The notes beneath the pieces are model-generated. The model did not search any database, was not told where the DNA came from, and worked only from the letters and a program-made list of their open reading frames with translations. From NCBI RefSeq assembly GCF_003722355.1, contig NZ_QWDD01000001.1, positions 3,153,001 through 3,217,000 of the forward strand: a stretch of DNA of 64,000 bases, read 5' to 3'. Both the position numbers and the translations under genes were made by a program. Every line of letters begins with the position of its first letter. Within the stretch, counting starts at the first letter, position 1. Below are positions 24,248 through 33,431 of this stretch, in pieces. The stretch is from Methylocystis hirsuta. Lineage in GTDB: Bacteria; Pseudomonadota; Alphaproteobacteria; Rhizobiales; Beijerinckiaceae.

Positions 24248-25522
24248 TTACGCGCGCTTCGGCACGAGGATCGCGCGAAAATCATTCACATTCGTGCGCG
24301 TCGGCTTGGTCACGACGAGATCGCCGAGCTTTTCGAAGGCGGTATAGGCGTCATTGTTGGCAAAGAACGTCTTCAGATCGACGCCGGCCTGTTTCGCGCG
24401 TTCGAACGAATCCGCCGTCATGATCGCGCCGGCGTTGTCCTCGCTGCCGTCGATGCCGTCGGTGTCGCAAGCGATCGCCGAGACGCCGCCGAAGCCTTCG
24501 AGCGCGAGCGTCAGTCCGAGCAAGAACTCGGCGTCGCGTCCGCCGCGTCCCTTACCGCGCACGGTGACGGTCGTCTCGCCGCCCGAGATGATGGCGACGG
24601 GCGGCGCGAAAGGTTGACCGTGTAGGGCGATCTGCTTTGCGATGCCGGCATGCACGAGCGCCACGTCGCGCGACTCGCCCTCGAGGTCGCCCAGGATGCA
24701 GGGCGTGAACCCCGCCGACTTCGCGACAGCCGCAGCCGCGTCCAGCGAACCTTGCGGCGTGGCGACGAGAATGTTCTGCACGTTTTCGAAGATGGCGTCA
24801 CCGGGCTTGGGCGTTTCGCATCCGCTCTTTTGCAGATGCGCGAGCACCGCCGCCGGCGCGTCGATCTTATATTTGGCGATGACGGCAAGCGCGTCTTCAC
24901 GCGTCGTCGGATCGGGGACCGTGGGCCCGGAGGCGATCACCGAAAGATCGTCATTCGGCACATCGGAAATCATCAACGCCACGACGCGCGCCGGCGCCGC
25001 GGCGCGCGCGAGACGCCCGCCCTTGATCGCGGAGAGATGCTTGCGCACGCAATTCATCTCGGAGATGTTCGCGCCGCTCTTCAACAGCGCCTTGTTCACC
25101 GCTTGCTTTTCCTCGAGCGTGACGCCCTCGGCCGGCAGCGCCATCAGCGCCGAGCCGCCGCCGGAAATCAGCGCGAGAACGAGATCGTCTTGCGAAAGCC
25201 CCTGCACTTTCTGCAAAATGCGCTTCGCCGCCTCGCGCCCCGCCGCGTCAGGGACCGGATGCGAGGCTTCGATCACTTCGATGTGTTTTGTCGGCGCGCC
25301 ATGCTCGTAACGCGTGACGACGAGTCCTTCGAGCGGGCCTTGCCAATGCGCCTCCACCGCCGCCGCCATGGAGGCCGCCGCCTTGCCGGCGCCGACGACG
25401 ATGGTGCGGCCCTTCGGCGGCGCGATCTTCGCGAGATATGGCGGCAGGCAGACCGTTGGCGACGCAGCGGCGACCGCGGCGTCAAACATGGCGCGAAGGA
25501 GGGTGCGGAAATCGTCGGACAT
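24248..25522 (-). CDS. gck: Glycerate 2-kinase (serine cycle)
   Basis: 424 residues of the MOFRL-type glycerate kinase family. The N-terminal nucleotide-binding region has TIVVGAGKAAASMAAA, followed by LALISGGGSALMALP and MNCVRKHLSAIKGGRLA. The C-terminal MOFRL domain has IISGGETTVTVRGKGRGGRD and ACDTDGIDGSEDNAGA. It phosphorylates D-glycerate to 2-phosphoglycerate, the step that links HprA to enolase and PEP in the serine cycle. It lies 3 kb beyond the end of the main serine-cycle operon, in the same orientation but separated by its terminator and two unrelated-looking genes, so it has its own transcription unit. Confidence 0.94.
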   Translation of the reverse strand: MSDDFRTLLRAMFDAAVAAASPTVCLPPYLAKIAPPKGRTIVVGAGKAAASMAAAVEAHWQGPLEGLVVTRYEHGAPTKHIEVIEASHPVPDAAGREAAKRILQKVQGLSQDDLVLALISGGGSALMALPAEGVTLEEKQAVNKALLKSGANISEMNCVRKHLSAIKGGRLARAAAPARVVALMISDVPNDDLSVIASGPTVPDPTTREDALAVIAKYKIDAPAAVLAHLQKSGCETPKPGDAIFENVQNILVATPQGSLDAAAAVAKSAGFTPCILGDLEGESRDVALVHAGIAKQIALHGQPFAPPVAIISGGETTVTVRGKGRGGRDAEFLLGLTLALEGFGGVSAIACDTDGIDGSEDNAGAIMTADSFERAKQAGVDLKTFFANNDAYTAFEKLGDLVVTKPTRTNVNDFRAILVPKRA

Positions 25523-25651
25523 CGCGCATTTTACCTTGTTCTTTTGGCAATCCGTCGGTTAGCGTCGTGGAATTGCGACAACCGTCGGCGCTGTCTTTTC
25601 AGCATCTCAAGCGCCCGTCAACCGGGCGCGGAGTCGCGCGCCGCGGCTCGC

Positions 25652-26371
25652 TCATCGCGGTGGATTACGCAAAAACACGACATAGCCGCGAAAATAGGGG
25701 TGACGCGCCAGTGCTTCCGGCGGCGACCAGACGGCGCCCTCCGCGAGGCCAAGCCGGAAAGGCGTATGGACACGTCCGACGCGCGCCAGATAATCGTCGA
25801 TATGGTCAACGGTGGCGCGGCCGCGATAGGTCTGAAACACGACCTCGTCGACGCTCCGACCAAGTCTGTCGATATCTTCCGGCGTGGCCTGAGAGGCCCA
25901 GTCCATAAGGCCGCTGACGCCGAGCGCGCAATCCGCCGGCAATGTCTGACGCAACTCTGCAAGGAAGGCCGCGTATGTGGTCAGGCCATGCGTTGCGGCG
26001 TCAAAGTCGATCTGAACGCCGATGACCTTGTCCGACTTGGCGCGCCATTCGGCAAGACGACGCTTGACCGCCGCAAAAATCGCGGGCGTCCAGTCGATGC
26101 TGCGTACGCGATACACAAGCCATAACGCTTGCGGATGAGGGCTCGGCTCGGTGGCGCCTTGCGCCTTTAGACGAATCTCACCTGAATTGTCTGGTCCGAT
26201 TTCAGCCTGGAGCAGATAGATGGTCTTGGCGGAAGCCAGTTCGGGACGCGCGCGCACGCCCGCCCATAGCCAATAGGCGTCGTAATCCGCCGCACGCACA
26301 ATCGTATCGGCCGCCGCTGTCCAAATGACGCCAACAGCGAGCAGACACGCGGCGGCAATGCGCCGCGACAT
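25652..26371 (-). CDS. DUF3142-like secreted protein, function unknown
   Basis: 239 residues from ATG 26371; a longer start at 26404 would overlap the previous gene more. A signal peptide (MSRRIAAACLLAVGVIWTAAA) leads to the periplasm. The body looks like a TIM-barrel fragment of the DUF3142 type: AYWLWAG, SKTIYLLQAEIG, VIGVQIDFDA, LGVSGLMDW, VDEVVFQTYRGR and PFRLGLAEG, reminiscent of glycoside hydrolase barrels with Asp/Glu at strand ends. It is tightly coupled to the preceding 709-residue secreted protein (stop and start within 6 bp). No enzymatic role is known to me. Confidence 0.65.
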   Translation of the reverse strand: MSRRIAAACLLAVGVIWTAAADTIVRAADYDAYWLWAGVRARPELASAKTIYLLQAEIGPDNSGEIRLKAQGATEPSPHPQALWLVYRVRSIDWTPAIFAAVKRRLAEWRAKSDKVIGVQIDFDAATHGLTTYAAFLAELRQTLPADCALGVSGLMDWASQATPEDIDRLGRSVDEVVFQTYRGRATVDHIDDYLARVGRVHTPFRLGLAEGAVWSPPEALARHPYFRGYVVFLRNPPR

Positions 26372-26373
26372 CG

Positions 26374-28503
26374 TCACCAGTAAAATCTCAGGCTTTTCGC
26401 CCATGTTGTCGCGCCATATTGCGTCTTGAGCTGGTCATACCAGGCTTTGCGCTGCGTCTTCTCGACGTCCTTGCCGCCGCACGTGTTGTTGTTCGCCGGC
26501 GCGTAGCAATTGATCGCGCGGTAGAGCGCATAAGCCCGGTCGCGCGCAGGCGTCGCCGGCGAGCCGATGAGCTGCTTATAGACCTCGCCACGCGCATAGG
26601 GTTCGCCGGGAAATATGGATTTGCCGCCGCCAAGTTCGTCGGGCGCCGGCCGGGACGCCTCAAACCCGTCGAGACTGTTCATGCGGATGAAGTCGCCAAA
26701 GCACAACATGGCGTGCGGGTCCTGAGGATTGGCGGCGAGTTCGCCGACAATCGACTTGAGGTCTGGACAAGCGTAGCTCTTGTCGGCGCCGCCGCTCCAC
26801 AGCAGGACGCTGGATCGGTAATTGGGATATTGCCCCGGCCGTGCGGTGTCGGCGTCGTCCTTCGCCAGTCCCTCCGCGGAATAATCCCGAAGGAACCCCG
26901 CATATTGGCCGTGCGTCGCCTCTTTGAGGAGAAGCACGAAGCGCGCAAGCTTGCGTTCCTCAGCCGAGGCCGGGTCCGCGACGGCCATCCGCAGCAGGAT
27001 CGGACCTGCAACATATCGCAGCAGCATCGAACGAATCCGCGGCGACGACAGTTGCGTGCCCTTCAAGAAGACTTTGTCGACCTCTCCGGAGCGCTCCCAG
27101 CTCAACGCGAGGCCGAGTTCGACCGCCTCCTTCTGCCAGGGCAGCGTGGCGAGCGGCAGCAGCCGCGTCCAGTGGTCGACCGCCGCCGCGTACCGCCCCG
27201 ACGCCATCAGCGCCTGACCGCGAAGAATTTCGCGGCTGAAACCGAGATAAGGCGGCGACAACGGCCCCGTCGTCGGATCACCCAACAGCTTCAATGCGAT
27301 CGCATGGTCGCCGTCGACATAGTAGGCGCGCGCCGCCTTCAGAAAGGCGAACAGCGCCTCATGGCCCGCGAAGTCTCGCGCCTGCGCGTCGAGATCGGCC
27401 GCCGAGAACTTCTTCTGCGACGCATCAGCGGGGCGCATCATCGTCAAATCGTCGATCGCGAGAAGATTCGCGTCATGGACGTCTTTTGAGTCGAGACCGA
27501 GTTTCGAGTCGATTTCAGCGGCGAGATCCGAACTGCGCAGATTGGCGCCCGGGTCGCGCGCATGGGTCAGCTGCCATGCATACTCCGTCGCGGCCTGCGA
27601 TCGGTCGCCAGCGAGCCAATAGACGCGACGCAACAGGCCGCGCGCCGACGCCAGGTAGCGGCCATTCGGATAGTCGACGAGGTAAGATTTGAATTCGGAT
27701 TCCGCCGCTTTCAGCGATTGGCGATCCGACACTTTTGGCTCGGGCGCACCGTCCAGTTCGGCGAACGCGCCGACTGACGCCTTGTTCAGAAGCGTGCGGG
27801 CGATCATGTAGCGTGCGCTCTCGCGCAGCCACACATTCTGCGCTTTCGCGAGGCTGCGAAAAGCGTTGAGCGCAGCGTCGAATGCGCCGCCGTAAAAGGA
27901 CTCTGCGCCGGCAAGATAAACGGCGAATTCGCGCGCGGCTGCCGATGCGTCGGCGCCCGCGACATAAGCCTTCGAGGCGCCGGGCGCCGCATCCTTTGCT
28001 TGGCAGGCCGTCGTTAATTCCTTGCGTGAACGGATCAGCGCAGCGCGCTCAGCCTCGCTTAGAGCCTTTTCGGCCTGCGCAGCCTGAATAAAGGCGTCCT
28101 CGCCGCTTTGAGCCGAGACGCATCGCGTGCCTTCATCAAAGAAGTCGCTCGGCGTCGTCGTCACGTCTTTGACGGGCCGGCCCGCATAATCGCAAGAGTT
28201 TCGTGCGAAGGCGTCGTTAAAAGCGTCACGCGCGAAAAGCACGAAATAGTCGGGATAGATGTCGAGCTTCACCTCGTCTTTTCGTGCGTCGAGGGGCCAA
28301 GGCCGCGCATCCAGCATCAGGAACTGCGCGTTGACGCGGCTGTCATTGCCCGGACTGAGGAACGGCAAATTGTCGCGACTGGAAAAGTCCTTGTGATCGA
28401 GCTTCCATCCGGCGCGGCCGAGACCATCGCCGGCGCAGGCGAACGCCTGGCTCGCGGAACACAGCAGCATGAGAGAGGCGAGAGTCGAAAAAAGCTGGCG
28501 CAT
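26374..28503 (-). CDS. Large secreted TPR-like protein, function unknown
   Basis: 709 residues from ATG 28503, with AGGGAAC upstream. The signal peptide (MRQLFSTLASLMLLCSASQA) is followed by FACAGDG. The N-terminal 100 residues contain aromatic and Asp-rich segments. The middle resembles BamD-like TPR repeats (LKAAESEFKSYLVDYPNGRY, LLRRVYWLAGDRSQAATEY). Further helical repeats follow, ending in a Cys-containing segment (CYAPANNNTCGG). It is probably a periplasmic scaffold. It forms a pair with the DUF3142-like gene and sits between the mcl terminator and gck. I do not recognise a named family for the whole chain. Confidence 0.65.
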   Translation of the reverse strand: MRQLFSTLASLMLLCSASQAFACAGDGLGRAGWKLDHKDFSSRDNLPFLSPGNDSRVNAQFLMLDARPWPLDARKDEVKLDIYPDYFVLFARDAFNDAFARNSCDYAGRPVKDVTTTPSDFFDEGTRCVSAQSGEDAFIQAAQAEKALSEAERAALIRSRKELTTACQAKDAAPGASKAYVAGADASAAAREFAVYLAGAESFYGGAFDAALNAFRSLAKAQNVWLRESARYMIARTLLNKASVGAFAELDGAPEPKVSDRQSLKAAESEFKSYLVDYPNGRYLASARGLLRRVYWLAGDRSQAATEYAWQLTHARDPGANLRSSDLAAEIDSKLGLDSKDVHDANLLAIDDLTMMRPADASQKKFSAADLDAQARDFAGHEALFAFLKAARAYYVDGDHAIALKLLGDPTTGPLSPPYLGFSREILRGQALMASGRYAAAVDHWTRLLPLATLPWQKEAVELGLALSWERSGEVDKVFLKGTQLSSPRIRSMLLRYVAGPILLRMAVADPASAEERKLARFVLLLKEATHGQYAGFLRDYSAEGLAKDDADTARPGQYPNYRSSVLLWSGGADKSYACPDLKSIVGELAANPQDPHAMLCFGDFIRMNSLDGFEASRPAPDELGGGKSIFPGEPYARGEVYKQLIGSPATPARDRAYALYRAINCYAPANNNTCGGKDVEKTQRKAWYDQLKTQYGATTWAKSLRFYW

Positions 28504-28604
28504 GGCGGTTCCCTGAACGTGGCCGGCAAGCTGCGTCAGACTGCTTCCTGCCGGATCGGCGGGCGCGCGTCTGTTGAATATAATCAAGCAGAATTTTCAA
28601 CGCT

Positions 28605-28646
28605 TCAAAAATAGGGCGAGGGTGGCGTGACGCCGTCCCTCGCCCT
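28605..28646 (-). terminator. Intrinsic terminator of the serine-cycle operon
   Basis: Read on the minus strand, a 9-bp GC stem GGGCGAGGG (28645-28637) and CCCTCGCCC (28622-28614) is followed by TATTTTTG. The position is 32 bp after the mcl stop. It is a textbook rho-independent terminator and marks the 3' end of the nine-gene cluster. Confidence 0.85.
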
Positions 28647-28677
28647 TTATATGCCCCGCTCTTTGGCGGGCTGCGGC

Positions 28678-29649
28678 TTACGCCGCCATCGCGTTGGCCT
28701 TTTCGATCAGCGCCTCGGCCATGCGGATGGAGGCGATGTCGATCAGGCGGCCGTCGAGAGAGACGGCGCCCTTGCCTTCCTTGGCGGCCTGGGACATCGC
28801 GTCGAGAATGCGGCGCGCTTTCGTGACCTCGGCGTCGGACGGCGTGAAGACCTGATTGGCGAGTTCGATCTGCGAGGGATGGATCGCCCACTTGCCCTCA
28901 TAGCCGAGCACCGCGGCGCGCTTGGCGGCGGCGATATAGCCGTCCGTATCGCCGAAGTCGCCGAAGGGGCCATCGATCGGACGCAGGCCGTAAGCGCGGC
29001 AGGCGACCATCATGCGCGTCTGCGCCGCATGCCACTGATCGGCCCAGTAATATTCGCGATTGCCGCTCGCGTCCTTGTCGGTCAGCACGCCGTAGTCCGG
29101 ATTGACGCCGCCGATGACGGTGGTGCGGGCGCGGGTCGACGCCGCATAGTCGGCGACGCCGAAGGACATGGCCTCAAGGCGCTTTGACGACTGCGCGATG
29201 GCCTCGACATTGGCCATGCCGAGCGCGGTCTCGATCAGGATTTCGATGCCGATCTTCTTGGTGCGCTTCTTGTACTGCTCGATCTGCGTGATCATCATGT
29301 CGATCGCGTAGACGTCGGCCGGAACCCCGACCTTCGGGATCAGCACGATGTCGAGGCGCGGGCAATTCTCGAGAACATCGACGACGTCGCGATAGCAGTA
29401 CTGCGTGTCGAGACCGTTGATGCGCAGCGTCATCACCTTTTTGCCCCAGTCGATATCGTTGAGGCCCTGGATGATGTTCTTGCGCGCCTGTTCCTTGTCG
29501 TCGGGCGCGACGGCGTCTTCGAGATCCAGAAAGATCTGATCAGCCTTGGACTGCGCGGCCTTCTCGAACATGCCCGGCGCGGAACCCGGCACGGCGAGTT
29601 CCGAGCGATGCAGACGCGGCGTGGCCTGCTCTATTAAAGTAAAGCTCAT
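28678..29649 (-). CDS. mcl: Malyl-CoA lyase
   Basis: 323 residues of the CitE/malyl-CoA lyase family (TIM barrel, Mg-dependent). Visible features are PRLHRSELAVPGSAPGMFEKAA with the CoA-contacting Arg, FLDLEDAVAPDDKEQAR with the Mg-binding Glu/Asp, and VIGGVNPDYGVL. It cleaves L-malyl-CoA to glyoxylate and acetyl-CoA, the last step of the serine cycle. ATG 29649 follows GGAAGGGGAAAAAAT. It is the distal gene of the cluster, 22 bp after ppc. Confidence 0.96.
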   Translation of the reverse strand: MSFTLIEQATPRLHRSELAVPGSAPGMFEKAAQSKADQIFLDLEDAVAPDDKEQARKNIIQGLNDIDWGKKVMTLRINGLDTQYCYRDVVDVLENCPRLDIVLIPKVGVPADVYAIDMMITQIEQYKKRTKKIGIEILIETALGMANVEAIAQSSKRLEAMSFGVADYAASTRARTTVIGGVNPDYGVLTDKDASGNREYYWADQWHAAQTRMMVACRAYGLRPIDGPFGDFGDTDGYIAAAKRAAVLGYEGKWAIHPSQIELANQVFTPSDAEVTKARRILDAMSQAAKEGKGAVSLDGRLIDIASIRMAEALIEKANAMAA

Positions 29650-29671
29650 ATTTTTTCCCCTTCCTGTTGAA

Positions 29672-32425
29672 TTAGCCTGTGGCCCCGAGGCCGGCCGCGA
29701 CGCAGCTGATCGAGAGCAGCAGAGGCACTTTGACGGCCTCTTTCTCCGCTTCGTCCTTTGCCTCGCGAAACCGGCGAAGCAGCGCCACCTGCTCGCGATT
29801 GACCTCGTTGATGGTCTGCAGGCGATGCGAAAGCCTCGCCTGATATTCCTTGAAGCGCTCCGCCAGTTCGACGCCGCCGGTGACGCGCAGCGCCATCTCG
29901 CGCGTCAACGCAAATTCCTCTTCGATCGCCTTGAAGATTTTATTTCGCACGGCTTCGTCAGCGACAAGCCCGGCGTATTGCTTGGCGATCGAGAGATCGA
30001 CGAGCGCGAGCGTCTTCTCGACTTCATCGATAATGAGCCGGAACATCCGTGAATCTTCGAACATGCGGCGCAACAGCTCGAAGCCGCGGTCGCCACGCAC
30101 ATCAACGAAATTCTTCAGTCCGGAGCCGACGCCGTACCAGCCGGTGATCGAATGGCGGTTCTGCGCCCAGGCGAAGACCCAGGGGATGGCGCGCAAATCC
30201 GCAAGGCTTTTGGCGCCGAAGCGCCGCGCCGGACGCGACCCGATGTTGAGCAGCGAAATCTCTTCAAGCGGGCTTGCAGCCTGAAAGTAAGCGACAAGAT
30301 CCGGATCGCCGATGAATTTGGCGTATGCGGCGAAAGAGGCGCCGGAAATCTCCTCGAGCGCCTCGTCGAACTCCGCGTGCGGCGCCAACGCTTCCTCGCG
30401 TTCGGACTTCAGCGCATGCTGGAACACGGACGACGCCAACAGCTCCATCTGATAGCCCGCCGTTCCGCGATTGGCGTATTTGAACGACACGACCTCACCC
30501 TGTTCGGTGACGCGGAAACGTCCGCGGATCGAGCCCGCCGGCTGCGCCGCGATGGCATGGCCGGTCGGCGCGCCGCCGCGCGACACCGAGCCGCCGCGCC
30601 CGTGGAAGAAGGCGATGGCGACGCCCTGCTCGCGTCCGACCTGAGTAAGGCGCGCCTGCGCCTTGAACAGCTCCCAATTCGACGACAGAAAGCCGCCATC
30701 CTTGTTGGAATCGGAATAGCCGATCATCACCTCTTGCAGATTGCCCTGCCAGCGCGTCGAACGGCGCACGACCGGAACCTGCAGAAGGTCGCGCATGATC
30801 GCCGGCGCGGCGCGCAGATCGCCGATCGTTTCGAAGAGCGGCACGATCGGCAGCGTGAGGATCTCGACGCCGGGTTCGTCGAGAAAAAGCCCCGCCTCCT
30901 TGGCGAGCAGATACACGCCGAGCACGTCGACCGCCGAGCGCGTCATCGACAAAATGAATCCGCCGAAGGCTTCGCGGTCGAGCTGGACGCGCATCTCGGC
31001 GACGACTTCGAACATTTCGATGACGTCGCGCGTATCGGCGGAAAGCTTGTCGCGCGGCAGAGGCGCCTGACGCGGCTTTGCAAGCTCGGCGAGCAGCCAT
31101 TGGCGCCATTCGGGAGCATCGAGGTCGGGCGGCGTCTCGCCGCCGGTCTTCACGCGCCACAGCTCTTCGAGCGCCTGCGTCGTGCGCGTCGTGTTCTGGC
31201 GGATGTCGAGGCGCACCGTGCTGAAGCGGAAAGTTTCGACCGCGCGGCGCAGCGGACGCACGAGATCCGTCGCGATCGCGTCGCTCTTGGCTTCATTGAG
31301 CGCTTTTTCGAGCGACAATAGGTCGGCGATGAGTTCGTCGGCGCTCGCATAGCGCGGACCTGTCGTCGGCTCGGCGTTCACGGCGCGCAGCGTCTGGTCG
31401 AGCTTGCGCAGAATCGTCATCACGAACTGCCGGTAGGGCTCATTCTGATTGCGCGCTTCGATCGCTGCGCCATCCGGCAACGTCGCGAGGCGTTCAGCCA
31501 ACTCCTCGCGGAAAGATTGAGGAATATCGGCGGCGCGCTGGCTGATCGACAGCATGCGCGCGAGATCGACGAAGCGCGTTCGATAGTAATTCAAGCTCGC
31601 CGCGGCGTTTTCGCGCATGGTGCGGCGGGTGACGTCGTTCGTCACGAACGGATTGCCGTCGCGGTCGCCGCCGATCCAGGACCCGAACTGGAAGAAAGGC
31701 GCGACCTCGAATGTCTCGTTGGGATAGTGGCGTCGCAGCGCGCGTTCGCAGGACGACAGAAGCTCCGGCGCGAGATCGAAAATGCTCTCGTGAAAGAAGT
31801 GCTGGCCCCAGGCGACTTCCTGATCGACCGTGGGCTTTTCGAGATGCAATTCGCCAGTGAGCCACAGAAGTTCGATCTGATCATAGATCGACTTCACCAG
31901 CGCTTCGCGCTCGCGGTCCGTCCAGCGGGTCGATTCGAGTTCGCGCATCAGCAGATAGATGCGACGATACTTTTCGAGGATCGAGACGCGCTTCGCCTCC
32001 GTCGGATGGGCGGTGATCACGGGCCGGATGCGCAGCGTGTGCAGTTGCGCGCGTATTTCGTCTGGGGCGACGCCTGAGGCCGCGGCGCTCGACAAGACGT
32101 AATCGAACGTGCCGAGCAGCTTATCGTGGCCCTTTTCGCGCTCGATCCGGCGGCGCCGGCGCATGGCGTACGCCTGCTCCGCGATGGAGACGAGCTGAAA
32201 CAGGATGCCCTGAGCCTGAAGCGCGCGCGCCATCTGGCGCGGCTCCAGACCTGCGCCCGCCTTTGAGTCGCGCACGACGGCCTCGATCTCCGGCGTGTGA
32301 CGGCGAATCACGGTGAGCAATTGCTCGCGCAGGAAGTCGGAAGCTTCGGTGACCGAACGAGTCGCGTAAGCAGACGGCAAGCCGGTCGAAGACAGGCTCT
32401 TCAATGTCTGGGTCTCGGCGGTCAT
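29672..32425 (-). CDS. ppc: Phosphoenolpyruvate carboxylase
   Basis: 917 residues from ATG 32425, which has AAGGAG 5 bp upstream. The catalytic motifs are VITAHPTEAKR with the active His, FGSWIGGDRDGNPFVT, GYSDSNKDGGFLSSNWEL and FHGRGGSVSRGGAPT. The C-terminus ends in SCVAAGLGATG, where plant-type enzymes have QNTG, so the feedback site differs. It carboxylates PEP to oxaloacetate, supplying the CO2-derived carbon of the serine cycle. It sits between mtkB and mcl, as in Methylobacterium. Confidence 0.97.
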   Translation of the reverse strand: MTAETQTLKSLSSTGLPSAYATRSVTEASDFLREQLLTVIRRHTPEIEAVVRDSKAGAGLEPRQMARALQAQGILFQLVSIAEQAYAMRRRRRIEREKGHDKLLGTFDYVLSSAAASGVAPDEIRAQLHTLRIRPVITAHPTEAKRVSILEKYRRIYLLMRELESTRWTDREREALVKSIYDQIELLWLTGELHLEKPTVDQEVAWGQHFFHESIFDLAPELLSSCERALRRHYPNETFEVAPFFQFGSWIGGDRDGNPFVTNDVTRRTMRENAAASLNYYRTRFVDLARMLSISQRAADIPQSFREELAERLATLPDGAAIEARNQNEPYRQFVMTILRKLDQTLRAVNAEPTTGPRYASADELIADLLSLEKALNEAKSDAIATDLVRPLRRAVETFRFSTVRLDIRQNTTRTTQALEELWRVKTGGETPPDLDAPEWRQWLLAELAKPRQAPLPRDKLSADTRDVIEMFEVVAEMRVQLDREAFGGFILSMTRSAVDVLGVYLLAKEAGLFLDEPGVEILTLPIVPLFETIGDLRAAPAIMRDLLQVPVVRRSTRWQGNLQEVMIGYSDSNKDGGFLSSNWELFKAQARLTQVGREQGVAIAFFHGRGGSVSRGGAPTGHAIAAQPAGSIRGRFRVTEQGEVVSFKYANRGTAGYQMELLASSVFQHALKSEREEALAPHAEFDEALEEISGASFAAYAKFIGDPDLVAYFQAASPLEEISLLNIGSRPARRFGAKSLADLRAIPWVFAWAQNRHSITGWYGVGSGLKNFVDVRGDRGFELLRRMFEDSRMFRLIIDEVEKTLALVDLSIAKQYAGLVADEAVRNKIFKAIEEEFALTREMALRVTGGVELAERFKEYQARLSHRLQTINEVNREQVALLRRFREAKDEAEKEAVKVPLLLSISCVAAGLGATG

Positions 32426-32526
32426 CAAAACTCCTTAGGCGCTCACGACGCCGCGCAGGATCAACGGCTTCGCAAAATACGGCCGGACGGCGGCGCGCGA
32501 CGGCGCCGACGCCAATGCTGCATTCC

Positions 32527-33414
32527 TCAGGCGCTCTGCAATACCTTGGCGACGGTCGATCCGAATTCCGCCGGGCTCGGCGCGACCGTGAGCCCGTAAG
32601 ACTTCATGATCTCGGTTTTTTCCGCGGCGCTGTCGCCCGACGCCGAAATGATCGCCCCGGCGTGACCCATGCGGCGGCCCTTGGGCGCCGTGAGGCCGGC
32701 GACGAAGCCGATCACCGGCTTGGAGAAATTCTCCTTGATCCAGGCGGAGGCTTCGGCCTCCTGCGGACCGCCGATTTCGCCGATGATGAGCACGGCCTCG
32801 GTCTCCGGGTCCTTGTCGAACAGCACCAGATGGTCGAGGAACGAGGAGCCGTTGATCGGATCGCCGCCGATGCCGACGGATGTCGATATGCCGATGCCAA
32901 GCGCCTTCAGCTGCGACGCCGCTTCATAGCCGAGCGTGCCGGAGCGCGAGATCAGTCCTACCGCGCCCTGCTTGTAGATATGGCCGGGCATGATGCCGAG
33001 CATCGCCTTGCCCGGCGAAATGATGCCGGCGCAGTTCGGGCCGACCAACATCGGCCGGCGATCCTTGGGAAAGCGCAGGAAGTAGCGCTTCACGCGCATC
33101 ATGTCCTGCGCCGGAATGCCGTCGGTGATCGAGCAGATCAGGCGGACGCCGGAGTCGGCGGCCTCCATGATCGCGTCGGCGCAAAAGGCTGGCGCGACGA
33201 AGGTGATCGACGCCTGCGCGCCGGTTTCGCGCACCGCTTCGCGCACGGTGTTGAACACCGGCACGCCGTGGTGAGTCTTGCCGCCCTTTCCGGGCGTGAC
33301 GCCGGCGACGACATTGCTGCCGTAGTCGATCATCTCCTTGGTGTGAAAGCTGCCCTTGTCGCCGGTGATGCCCTGGACCAGGATCGGCGTCTTTTCGTCA
33401 ATGAGAATGCTCAT
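32527..33414 (-). CDS. mtkB: Malate-CoA ligase (malate thiokinase) alpha subunit
   Basis: 295 residues, a succinyl-CoA synthetase alpha-type chain. The CoA-binding Rossmann domain has VQGITGDKGSFHTKEMIDYG, and the phosphohistidine loop is RMGHAGAIISASGDSA. The context (17 bp after mtkA, then ppc and mcl) identifies it as malate thiokinase rather than sucD: it makes malyl-CoA from malate, CoA and ATP. A 101-bp gap to ppc contains GC-rich inverted repeats. Confidence 0.95.
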   Translation of the reverse strand: MSILIDEKTPILVQGITGDKGSFHTKEMIDYGSNVVAGVTPGKGGKTHHGVPVFNTVREAVRETGAQASITFVAPAFCADAIMEAADSGVRLICSITDGIPAQDMMRVKRYFLRFPKDRRPMLVGPNCAGIISPGKAMLGIMPGHIYKQGAVGLISRSGTLGYEAASQLKALGIGISTSVGIGGDPINGSSFLDHLVLFDKDPETEAVLIIGEIGGPQEAEASAWIKENFSKPVIGFVAGLTAPKGRRMGHAGAIISASGDSAAEKTEIMKSYGLTVAPSPAEFGSTVAKVLQSA

Positions 33415-33431
33415 GTGTCGTTCTCCGGCGC

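Noticed and set aside
24650..26125. 491-codon plus-strand frame
   Set aside because: Antisense to gck and the DUF3142-like gene; shadow composition.
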